Shown piece by piece: positions 11,176 to 21,905 of a DNA stretch of 47,886 nt; the stretch's first letter is position 1; the number at the start of each line of letters is the position of its first letter. This DNA is from Mnemiopsis leidyi (Eukaryota > Ctenophora > Tentaculata > Lobata > Bolinopsidae), in assembly GCA_000226015.1 (NCBI GenBank), contig JH152685.1, positions 4,100 to 51,985 of the forward strand, given 5' to 3'. Position numbers and translations under genes: made by a program. The notes beneath the pieces are model-generated. The model was not told the DNA's origin. It searched no databases and saw only the letters and a list, made by a program, of their open reading frames with translations.

Positions 11176-13248
11176 GAGATGTCTCTGCTGTTTCCTGGTC
11201 TTTGAGTTGCAGAACTGGGATATATGCTGTGTGTCCTTGGCAGATAACGTATCTTTTGTGGCGAGATATCTTTTTGCAGGATGTCATCTAGAGACTATTT
11301 TGTCATAGTTTTTATATAGTTTAAAATTTAAATACTTAGTTTGGTAATTCATTCAGTGGCAGGGTTTTTCGATACAAACTTTTGATAGGTAAAATATAAG
11401 CATGGTACAATTCGCAACATATCTAAATATTTCCTTTTGGGGCTCTTATTTATTGTATTTTGAGAAGATTTGGTCTTTCATTCTTTCTTGATAACTTATT
11501 TCGTTCATCTGGTATGTCGCTGCTTAACGAACTATTCGTGTTGGATTGTATTCCTTCTGATGACCGTTTTAGATATGTGATGTATGGAAGTTTTGAGCTT
11601 GAAATTTAACAACAATTTACGAGTTGAGACTTTCGTTTCATTGTTCTTTCGTGTTCACACATTTTGTACATTTTTGGAGCATATCAGCAATCGACATACT
11701 TAAGTATATCATTATTTCATGATATTGCAAATTGTTTTAACACTGAATATTATGGTTTTGCAAGTTAAACATTCGCCCGTTGAAAATTCATGTAAATGTT
11801 CTAATTGTTCATTATATAATTAGATTAACTAGTTTATTTTTAATTTTATCCCATCCGGTTCTTATCATTTTGTTACTCAGAAAGGTTACTAAAAAGTCCA
11901 AAATTTGTCAAACATGAACATCTGCCCAATAAATGTTTTTGCATTATGAATGACCAAGGAGCACAAAAGTGACTCCTCTTTACAAAATTAAAACTAGCTG
12001 CAGTAAAGTCCCAAGATAACTTAGTATCTATTTGAGCTGCAAAGTGCACCAACGCCTTGAGCAACAATTGCTATGCGAGCAACACAAATCTAAACAAAGG
12101 TACGCTGTGAATGTGTAACGTGCATTGTTATGACTTTCTCGTAGCTGCAAAGTGTTTATTACTATTCACATTTTTATGTCTTTTCTATTTCTATTCTAGT
12201 ATGTGTTAGTTGTTGTTCCTTGTAATTTTGTGTGTCTCTGTTTTCGTTAGAAGTCATCGGACATCTCACTTAGTACATCTAAGTATATCTCCCGATCATA
12301 CATTTCCTTTACACATGTTTTATCCTCTCAAGTTTTCTACTCAGTACGTGAGTCTGACAGTCACGTGTCAAGAGGTAGTTCATATCCAGACTAGGTTTAT
12401 CTTTGTATCACATTTGTGACGTCAGCTTATTGACTGTAGCAGGGAGGAGAACCGTGGGTGAAACTGAAACCTGAAGCGGTTCCTATCACACTACCAACTG
12501 AGGAATGTTTTCTGTATGTTGATACTCTGTCTTGTGTGTGTTGGAGGTAACGTGCAGACAGTTGGTCGAGATTACATTACCCGCACAAACCACTTTGTGA
12601 TTGTAATTTCTTAGTTTCTTCTGTTTGAAGTGATTCAATTTGCGGTGCAAAGTCAATTTGATATCGTTGTTTTGTCCTTCTTAAGCCCTTTTGAACTAGC
12701 GGTTTTCCGATCTGCAGCAAGTTAGAATATTTGCAAAATACTTGTACCTTTATTTTCTGGATTAGACTTGTACATGATGAGTTCCATAACTGAGGGGGTT
12801 TGAGAAGTACAATATATTCGTGTACTGAAATTTACCGTGTATGACTACATGATAAATTTTCATTAAGTTCAGCAGTCGGGTCGTGTGTGAGTGTAAGTAT
12901 GTAAAGACTAAAGAGGAAGATGAATTTATCGGTATATTTACACGCACTAAGTTGTGTCCCCTCCGCAATTTCTTGGAACAATTTTCCGATCTAATATTAC
13001 TGTTCCGATATTCTTTATGTTTGGAAGACTATAAAAATAGGATCTTATTTTGTTGGCCCGTCCAGCATAGCACTTAGATTAAAGGGCAATGCCGGGTTTC
13101 ATTTTTCTTTTATTCTGTTACAATTTTCCTCATTCTTCAGATAATATAATATAATCCGTGTGCGAGAACGGTGTCCAAGTTGTAATGTCATTAGTGTTGA
13201 ACTTGTCTCCTGAGTAACGTCTATACTCTATATTACTGAGTTATATTC

Positions 13249-13308
13249 ACAAGTTTGCCCATGTTACAACTGAGTATTACTTTACAAGTTTGCCCATGTT
13301 ACAACTGA
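13249..13308 (+). repeat. 25-base direct repeat, two copies
   Basis: The 25-base block acaagtttgcccatg plus ttacaactga occurs perfectly at 13249-13273 and 13284-13308, spaced 35 bases start to start. It ends 11 bases before the first recognisable exon of adenosine kinase copy 2 and forms part of the DNA leading into its acceptor. It looks like a recent short tandem duplication. Confidence 0.85.
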
Positions 13309-13323
13309 TATTTTTGCAGAGAA

Positions 13324-15505
13324 ATGATATTTGGACTAGTTCACCCACTACTTGATATCAGTGCAACTGTAGACCAGCAGTATCTTGACAGGTTATTTTC
13401 ACTTATTCTCTCTCTTTCTTCCTGTACAGTTGCTAGTAGGTATCTTCTCTTTGCTTATCCTGAATCAAAATAAGACTGCTTTTTTCGAAATTTATCATTT
13501 ATTTCTTTAATTGTGCTTCGATTGTTTGTTTTTCAGATTTGGTTTGAAAGCAAATGACGGAATTCTGGCACAAGAAAAACATCGTGAAATGTAAGTTTTA
13601 CATATCTTCTTGAATTTTAGAACTTTGTTCGGAACTTTCTGAAGACAATTTTGAATTTACCTAAAACGTTATCTGGCTTATCCAAATCACAGAAGAAAAA
13701 AAGATAACAAAGTTTTCACTCCAGTTACGATGAGCTGTTGAACGGGAGTAAGTTCGATGTCAAGAAGATTCCTGGGGGAGCAACACAGAACGCTCTACGG
13801 GTAGCCCAGTGGTATTTGAGGGAGAGACACGCCACCACTATTGTAGGATGTGTCGGTATGTGTACTATTGGTCGTGAAACTTGTATTACGATTATCAACT
13901 ACGTATACAATCCTTTAGAATTGTGGTAAATTTTAAGTTAGAAATAATACTAACTGTACATTTTCACCTGTCCCAGGAGACGACAAAGTGGGGCAGGACA
14001 TGAGGGAGCTGCTAGATCGAGAAGGGTGCAGGACGGAGCTGATGGTGGCTGAAGGGGCCAACACGGGAACCTGTGCAGTGTTGGTGTCTGCTGGGGCTAA
14101 CAGGTCCATGGTTACCAGGCTGGACGCTGCGAATCTCTACAAACACAGTCACCTTATTTCAGATAAAGTTTGGAGTATCGTGCAGGAGTCCTCCTTTTTC
14201 TACGTCTCGGTGTGTTAAGTTCTGAAAAACTAGTATTTTAGCAACTTTTCAGTGTTCAGTTAACCAAGTGTTCAAGAACATGTATTTCTTTTGCGTTTTG
14301 ATACTTGTAGAAATGTAGACCCATCCATTTTGTCAGAGCGATTTACCATACTTCAACTTGACAAATCTTCAGAGTTTCATGTTGAATTGTTCATGTGATA
14401 CGATAACTACAATTGGAGACTATGCTGTTGAAGCTAACAAGTGTTTCATGATGAACCTCAGTGCACCTTATCTCAGCTCTCTTTTTAAGGTTTCTTCTTT
14501 TCTTCTTGTCTTGAAATGTTTTAGTTGATCTGGTAACTGGCCCAGTGTGTTTTTATTTGCGCTGTAATGTTGTGTGTACTTTGCATCGTTTTTATCTAGC
14601 TGGTTTGTCTGCAATGCAAATTTCAAAATTCAATCAGCATCAGTTTAACAAACACCCCCGCCATCCCGAAAGCACGTATCAATTTCACAGCATCATTTTC
14701 ACAATAGACCCCTGCTATCCCCCAAAGCGCGTCTCATGATTTATCATAAGAAAAAGCACGTTTTATGAAACCTTTAAAAAAGCAAGTTTGGTGCATGCAG
14801 CATGTTTCAAAGCCTAATCTCAAGGACGCGATGCAGACCGTGTTACCGTACTGCGATATAGTGGTTGGGAACAGCGACGAGGCGCTCGCGCTCGCAGACA
14901 ACTTCAAGTTTAACGCTACTGAGCTCCAAGATGTTGTGAAGATGTTAGCAGATCTGCCCAAACATAACAAACAGAGGAAACGAATTGTTATGATTACACA
15001 GCAAGAGTTACCTGTCATCGTGTATTCTGGTTTGTCATCTCGTATTGGTTCATTTAGTTTACATGTAGTTTACGAAATTTGACTTGTCAAGCGTGGATAC
15101 CTCCTACATCACTTTAATCTAGGTTATTGATTGTTTATTGTCAGAAGGTAGAATTGTGGAGTATCCAGTGATACCTATTTCACCGGAGGACATTGTTGAC
15201 ACGAATAGTGCTGGCGATGCTTTCGTTGGAGGTAATACTGCAACTATGATTTACTGTTTTAGAATTTAATGAGGTACTGATATTGATGATCATCTCAATC
15301 GAACGGGAATGAAAGGTGTAATTAAATTGCTTAATTTCATTCATGAAAAAACCTAGGGTTCACACAAACTCAACCTCTTGGAATTTCAGGATTTCTAGCG
15401 AGCTATGCAGTTGGGAAGCCCCTGAAGGATTGTGTACAGAATGGTATTGAAGCAGCACACATGATACTGAAAGTTTCCGGCTGCACTTTGACTCTCAGAG
15501 ACTGA
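13324..15505 (+). CDS. Divergent adenosine kinase, tandem copy 2
   Basis: Exons 13324-13391, 13537-13590, 13725-13855, 13977-14209, 14373-14489, 14825-15029, 15145-15231 and 15390-15505 join in phase to 336 residues from the first in-frame ATG. Exon 1 is preceded by a good acceptor (TTTTTGCAG ending at 13319), and the phase there matches copy 1, so a short upstream coding exon like copy 1's MTKK may be missing. The order of motifs follows copy 1: GLVHPLLD, GGATQN, TGTCAVLVSAGANR, NLSAPY, VGNSDEA and DTNSAGDAFVGGF. The catalytic Asp (near 294) and ribose-binding Asp are kept. Changes in usually constant places are GNP to VHP, GxFLTVSP to SFMLNCSC, and Gly to Ser in the anion hole (residue 291). 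Compared with copy 1 it lacks the intron after GNR and has an extra intron after LFK. It is an open, spliceable gene, so it is probably functional, but its substrate may differ. Confidence 0.85.
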
Positions 15506-16348
15506 GATATTTTGTTTTGAGTCAGTTTTTATACTGTTTTTGTTCGGGTTTTATCCTGTTTTTCAGTTTAGATGTAATATTGTACAGATTTTTAAAGGTT
15601 TTTAATTGAAGTAGTCAGTGAATATACTAAGGTCGCTGTGCTGCCGATCTTTGTTTTGATTTTATGTCCATACATTTTGACGAGATTTCACTCTGAGCAG
15701 CTAATATACTCTACACGAAGTCGCTTTTCGGAGTTCTAGTATCGAATTTCATTAAATATATTCCAAGACAGTGCTGTTATGTGTAGTTATTGTCATGGAC
15801 TGTTTACGTTTTCGGTGTTTTTTCTTTCATTTTACTAACGTTTTCGTTTAATTTCTCATTTAAAATATCTCTATACTATGCTATATGTTATTACTCGAAT
15901 TATTTAAGAACTTCAGCTGTGGGAAGGCACCAAACACCTACGTCATCTAGTCATATAACCCCCACTAAAGCTACCGCCAATTTATCTGTGTCTGAAAGGA
16001 GTGGCCTAAAAAACGGAAAATCACAAATTGTAAACTGCGAGTTAGATTTAAATTTGAAACTGTGATGATGCAGCTTGCTATACCCTCCAAGTACAGTGTA
16101 TCTCAAGGCAACAACTCTGTTCGTGTTCTGCATTATCTTGATATGCAATGGATACTATCATTTAGTTTGATATGCACCTGTAGAATTGTAGTTGTAAAGT
16201 CGTGTCATGATGTCTTAAAAATCCAACGTATACTTAACAAGCGTAATAAGTGAGTGTCCCTCTCTCTCTCTCTNNNNNNNNNNNNNNNNNNNNNNNNNNN
16301 NNNNNNNNNNNNNNNNNNNNNNNNNNNNNNNNNNNNNNNNNNNNNNNN

Positions 16349-16408
<60 letters not shown>

Positions 16409-17189
16409 CCTTGCTCCTTAGTATTGAGTCTTTGAGGAGGTATATAAGATAAAAGGAGACTTTCTTCCGTCCAATTAACCCCGTCTCATATTCAGTGTCT
16501 TAGGTCATCCTGTTTCATTCTTCGTTGTATATACAATGTCTTGTAATAACTAGATCTTGTATTATGTATAGGTACACATTTTAACCATAGTTACTTTTAA
16601 GACCGCTATTTTCATGTTGGCATATGATATCTCTAGTCTTCTTTTCATTACATTACATATCTGATTGAACAGGTGTTAATTCAAATTAACATTTTGTCGC
16701 AACGTGTTCACATTTGCCGGAAACTTTTTACAGTTCCCACATGAAACTACCGGAAATGTTTCTACGACCATATGTTCTACACGCCGGGTCACTGTTTTGT
16801 ACACCGTGTGTATAAGCCAGGTATATTATTGTATAATTCTCTTTTTGTCCCAATATAGGCCAAACAAAAAGCTTACAATACAGGTCTTGCATTACAAAGT
16901 TTTACACGAGAATTACTTTTGTCCGTTATTCCCCCCAGTAAGACCAGGGTATTACTATTATCTTCCCCCATATCACCACTTTGTGTGTGTGTACTTTCTG
17001 TAGATCGTTCGTTATAATGTTTTCTGTGAGGTACAACTCATGTTAGTTACTTTATTCCTGGCTCGCTGTGCTGTTGATGTTATTGTTGGAATGTTTTATT
17101 CACTCATCTGTGCTATTTATCACAGTTCGTGGGTACTTTCTTCTATTTATAGTAATTGAGCTTGGAAAAATGATCTGATCATTTCCAGA
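15506..17189. other. Intergenic between kinase copy 2 and the transporter
   Basis: The stretch contains the presumed 3' UTR of kinase copy 2, with ATTAAA near 15752, then a CT microsatellite with unknown bases, then AT-rich DNA leading to the transporter. A TTTCCAG acceptor at about 17182-17188, directly before the transporter ATG, suggests that an untranslated first exon of that gene lies in this region. No coding exon is supported. Confidence 0.5.
16258..16400. repeat. CT microsatellite interrupted by a 75-base run of N
   Basis: CT dinucleotide repeats run on both sides of an undetermined block at 16274-16348. The true repeat length is unknown. A 61-codon frame reading through it is an artefact of the repeat. 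The gap falls outside all gene models. Confidence 0.95.
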
Positions 17190-18896
17190 ATGGGATGGAA
17201 TCAAAAAACACCAATACCCCTCAAGAACATGAACTCTGAAAAGGAAGCCTTGTCGAAGCGAGCCTATATTTCAGTAGATCATGCAGTGGAGAATGCCGGT
17301 TTTGGCCCTGCCCAGATAAAATACATGTTGGCAGCATGTGTAGTCTTCTTTACCGAAGTTCAGTTCATACATCTCGGTAGTTTAAATTTACCGAGCATCA
17401 CCTGTGAGTGGAACCTTCAGAAGTGGCAAATCTTGGTGCTTCTTATCAGTGCGGCTGTGACGCGAACAATCGGGAGTTATGTAGGAGGGAGTCTGTCCGA
17501 CAAGTTCGGACGGCGGAACAATGTTGTTCTGGGATTATTCAGCATGATCTTGTTCGGACTTCTGGCGATACTTCAGACTGACTTTTACATGTATGTTGCG
17601 TTTCGAGCATGCTCCTTCTTCTTCCTCCACTGTATCACACCCTCTGCTCTGTGCATCGTACTGGAGATCACACCGCGCAAGATGCGCTTCTTGGCCAAGA
17701 TGGTCCTGGCAGTAGCAGGACAACTTGGTGCTACCTGCTCATCTCTAGTCGCTATGTATTACCTCAACACTGTCGGCTGGAGAGACCTGACCTTCTATCT
17801 CACTGTCCCTTGTTTTCTTCCCCTTCTTATCTTCTGGTTTCTCTCAGACTCCCCGCGATACCTCTTTCTGTCTGGTGATGTAGAGGGAGGACGCAAGGCA
17901 ATGGGAGAGATATTCAGGATGAACGGGAAGGAAGATACAAGTCATTTGATAAAGAATGTCAAGGATCAGGACAGGGGTAATGTTGGGCAAATGTTTACTC
18001 CTGAGTTTGCAAAAACCACTTGGATGCTCCTCATTGTTATCGCTGTTAAAAACCTTGTTATCTCTGTCATGCATACTTCATTGCCTTACATACTACAGGT
18101 AATAACCTTTATGGTGACTGTTCATAATCTTGCACTCTGCAAATAGCGTGCGACTAAAATTAAATAACCAAATCTTGATCGTCAGGATGGGAAGCGTGTA
18201 CTTACACGAATCTCTACGTTCAACCATGATTTATAAGTTTATCAAACACAGATAACCAAGTTATTAATGTTGGTACTCTAACTATGTAAACTATTTCAGG
18301 GTGACACAGATACCTGCAGCACACCCCTAGTTAGCGCAGAAGATCACGAGGAAGAGAATTGTCTGGGCCTCACCTCCAAAACTCTGTACAGCCTGACTAA
18401 AGGTCATGTTCTGGGAATAGTCATCACAATCACCGCTCTCTCCTTATCTCAAGTAGTGGGGCGGCGACCATCTTCAATTACCTGCTACCTTCTTGCTGCT
18501 GGCGCTATGATAGCCAACGTATGGTGCCAGGGAAAGGATACTTTCATCCTCAAAGTTACCACCGCTAATGCTCTTATGCACGGTGGTACAGCTATCATCA
18601 ACCTCTTTATCCAGGAGATCTACCCAACTTCTATCCGTGCCATGACGACTGGGTTTTTCTTCTCCTTGGGACATTTGATCACCACTGCTGCCCCTTATTT
18701 CTCCATATACCTTGTTTTAGGACACGAAGTTCCCTTTTTCGTGGGAGGGGGTATTCTGTTCATTATGTGTGCGTTCATGCTGCTGAGAATCAAACACGAA
18801 AGTAAAAACTCTCCTCTACAGGAAACCACAAGGTTTAACACTCTGCAGTCTGATTTAGACTGGGGTTTGGGTGACCTTGATTACGATTCTGACTAG
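17190..18896 (+). CDS. SV2/SVOP-like major facilitator transporter
   Basis: Two exons, 17190-18098 and 18300-18896, join in phase 0 to 501 residues, near the length of SVOP-type proteins (about 550). The N-terminal VDHAVENAGFGPAQ and the CEWNLQKWQ segment after TM1 match the SVOP/SV2/SLC22 pattern. The loop after TM2 carries the MFS signature GSLSDKFGRRNN, and SDSPRYLFLSGD follows TM6. Around twelve hydrophobic segments can be seen. Between TM7 and TM8 (residues about 304-337) is a short acidic, Cys-containing loop; in SV2 proteins this is where the large luminal domain sits, here it is much reduced. The family moves small organic ions or is carried on synaptic vesicles; the substrate cannot be read from sequence. 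Tail residues after TM12 are acidic (DLDWGLGDLDYDSD). The acceptor right before the ATG indicates a 5' UTR exon upstream. Confidence 0.85.
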
Positions 18897-19722
18897 GAGT
18901 GCGCTGGGTTCTTAGTTTTTTCTGGGAATTAGTTACCTTACCAATAATTATTTTAATTTTAAGTACATCTGTTTTTGCAAGATGTAGCTAATCATTAGAT
19001 GTAAATAGTTTGATTGTGTTACTAAAAAATTTATATAGTTTCACGTTAAAAGCTCAATATCTTTCTATGAGAAAGTAAACTGACGCTGAAAGTTTTTTTT
19101 ACATGTTTTTTTTCATTTCAATTTGACGGGTTAAAAACTTATGGCATGGAATTTAATCTTTACAGTGCATGGCGATGTTTGATGTATGTATGTATGTATT
19201 TAAAACATTTTTACGATTGCTTTATTATTGTTAAAGTTCATGATACACCAATCATTGTCTTTACTGTGTTAATACTCAACAAAACTACCCCATGAACACG
19301 TGACTAATTGATCGTTTCTTATTGTTTGTTCAAACAAATCTTTTAAAAGTCCCACCTCAATAAAACGGTTAAGAGCGATAACTTCAGTCTAAAGGAGTTA
19401 TGTGAGACTTCTTCAGCATTTCTAAAAACATACGTTTTAGCCATGCTGCAGTTTTCTAATGTTGACTACTAGAATTATAACAAGATCTCTGAAATACTGT
19501 AAGTTTGATTTTGTCTTTTTAGGTCTGGTACAGATAAGGACGCCTTTGTTCTCACTTTCGCCCTCTAGCCGATATTACCTACAGTTTGTGGTAGAGATGA
19601 TAAAACTGTCGTATAATTGAACTACTATAAGTTTGAATGTCTGGGAAATGACAATGTGAAATCCTTCAGTGACCCATACATACAAGCTTCACTCCCTACC
19701 AACGTGTCACGATCATCGTAAA
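18897..19722. other. Intergenic: transporter 3' UTR and HAGH upstream
   Basis: AT-rich sequence with a short tgta repeat near 19184-19200 and AATAAA near 19359, which could end the transporter transcript. No exon is supported. Reading upstream from the HAGH ATG at 19723, the frame stays open for some 20 codons without another ATG and then meets a TGA, so the second, mitochondrial start found in some animals is not present in this exon. Confidence 0.5.
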
Positions 19723-21642
19723 ATGAAAGTAAGCTGCATTATCAATTATCTTATTGAATTAAGTATGGTTTGATTGTAACTTATTTGTTACTTCCGTCTT
19801 CCTGTCAATGCTTTCATTACCCGGATATCGCTTATCGGTTATAGATTGGAACAAAAGATTGAACTATCCTTATGCTAACATGTTTTAGGTTAACCTAATC
19901 CCGCTCTTGAAAGACAACTACGGATATCTTATCATCGATGAATCGACAAATGGTAAGAACGCACAAAATTTTGACATTTTACTGATTTCATTTGGATTTA
20001 GGATTAAGATTGCAACCAGGTTTTAGCTTTCAGGTTCAGGTGCTAAAACGCGGCAACGGAAATTTAACTGGTCACGCTTAAACATAGTTGTTTTTGGAAC
20101 GCGCAGCGACATTTTCATTTTAGTCATACTTTTTCAGCATTAGCAAAAATGGCGTGTTTTTTTTCGCGCGCAGCACATGTGCGTTTCATGCAGTATCTTC
20201 CCAATAGTCAATTATTTTATTGATCTCTAGTTGTTTCTCTTGGAGTGAAAAATAACCTATACAATTATAGTCAATGTTATTGTTTCCCTTTCAGTTGGAG
20301 CAGTAGTTGATCCAGTTACCCCCGACACCGTTCTAAAAGCTATTTCAGACTCCGGAGTCAAAGTTGATCAAGTCCTGACGACACATCATCATTGGGATCA
20401 TGCAGGTATGAGGTCTTGTCGTCAAACAACAGTTCTTCATTTTGCGCGGAGTCTTTTATCAATGTCCATGTTTCACTTAGAGAAATAAAAGTATTTTATA
20501 CGTTTAGTCCAGTATGTTATCGTATCGAATTTGCCGGTAATCTCCTCAGGTGGCAATGAGGAGCTGAACGCCAAGAAACCTGGCATGACATTTTACGGCG
20601 GAGATGATAGAATTGGAGCTATGAACAAGAAAGTTGTACACAATGAGACGTTTTCTATTGGTTCAATGAAGGTCACGTGTTTTGAAACTCCGTGTCACAC
20701 TACTGGACATATTTGTTATCTTGTCGAGGGAGAGGGAGCTGACCCGGCTGTGTTTACAGGTGAGGTTTAGTTACGTAGAAGTCTACTCATTCCTTTTCTC
20801 GGTAGAAATAATTTGTTCCTGTTCGAAAAGTTAAACTTATGACTGGGTCTGTCGACATGCTGATACGTTCCTGGCCCTCAGTTTAAATTTCATCCCAAAG
20901 GATGAATCCTTGATTTCTGGGTGATCCCGGTTTTAAAAAGCCCGCACAGTGCAGACAGTACTCTACAGACTGCGTTCCTAATGGAATGCCAATCCTACTA
21001 TACGAGATTTTAAGGTGTTGTAAAGTTTATGTGTGTTCATAAATTGACAAGTTTGATCATGATAATTCTGAAGTAAGGAAGCTTAAATCTAAAATCTAAG
21101 TTTTGTATATGACAAATTTAGATGAATATCAAACTTTCAGGAGACACGCTATTTGCTGCCGGTTGCGGACGTTTTTTCGAGGGAACCGCCCCCGAGATGT
21201 ATCGAGCACTGATAGAGATCCTGAGTTCACTTCCCGATAACACCCGTGTGTATTGTGGTCACGAGTACACAGCACAAAATCTCAAGTTTGCTAAACATGT
21301 TGAACCTGAAAACACCGCTGTTCTCAACATGATAGACGAGGTATTGATTGGTCGCTTTTGATTTCTCAGTATTTTTGTGATCCCTTACACTCAACATCAT
21401 TAATATAATTGTAATAAATCATGGCTATTTTCCATTAATGCGGTTTAATTTCCCCACATTTGCAGGTAGCTAAAAAGCGCGAAGCTGGAGAACCTACGAT
21501 TCCCACCACAATCGGACAAGAGAAGACGTTCAATCCCTTTATGAGAGTGAGGGAGAGTGCAGTTCAGAAGTTTGCAGGCTGCACTGACCCTGTAGAGGTA
21601 ATGAGGGAAATACGGGTCGCCAAGGACAATTTTAGGGGCTGA
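19723..21642 (+). CDS. HAGH: Hydroxyacylglutathione hydrolase (glyoxalase II)
   Basis: Exons 19723-19728, 19889-19952, 20295-20405, 20550-20759, 21141-21340 and 21466-21642 join in phase to 255 residues, against 260 for the human cytosolic form. The enzyme hydrolyses S-lactoylglutathione to D-lactate and glutathione, the second step of methylglyoxal detoxification. The metallo-beta-lactamase metal motif THHHWDH occupies 53-59, at the same positions as in the human cytosolic protein. Further metal and substrate motifs are [34 protein letters not shown] and [14 protein letters not shown], and the C-terminal glutathione-binding FNPFMRVRE is present. The first coding exon holds only ATG AAA, matching the MKV start of the family. 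All catalytic residues are intact. It lies 263 bases upstream of the next gene. Confidence 0.96.
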
Positions 21643-21905
21643 AAGATGCGTGAAATTTCTTTTACAGAGAACCAGCATGTTTAAGCGCAATGACCTTAAT
21701 TTATTATCTTGGTTATGTTGTTACTTTTTATGTCTCTTTAAATTTGGCCTAATTTACGTTTGATGTTAAATCATTTTAGCTAGAGCTTCTAATTTGTTTA
21801 CTGCCTTATTATCAAATAATCTTTGCCCCATATCCTTAGACTCATTAAATTTATCATGAACTTTACCTACCAAGTTTAAACCTGACGTCAAACTGATTTA
21901 GTTGC

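Larger units (their letters stand above)
10959..13319. other. Intergenic between the two adenosine kinases
   Basis: After the minisatellite the sequence is AT-rich with scattered short open frames lacking motifs. An AATAAA at about 11929 is far from the stop, so the 3' end of copy 1 is uncertain. A 25-base direct repeat lies at 13249-13273 and 13284-13308, just before the first recognisable exon of copy 2. An upstream coding exon for copy 2 should lie in this region if its first recognised exon is internal, but I could not find one with confidence. Confidence 0.5.

Noticed and set aside
10958..11308. Cys/Leu/Ser-rich open frames after the kinase stop
   Set aside because: These are translations of the six-unit minisatellite in different frames.
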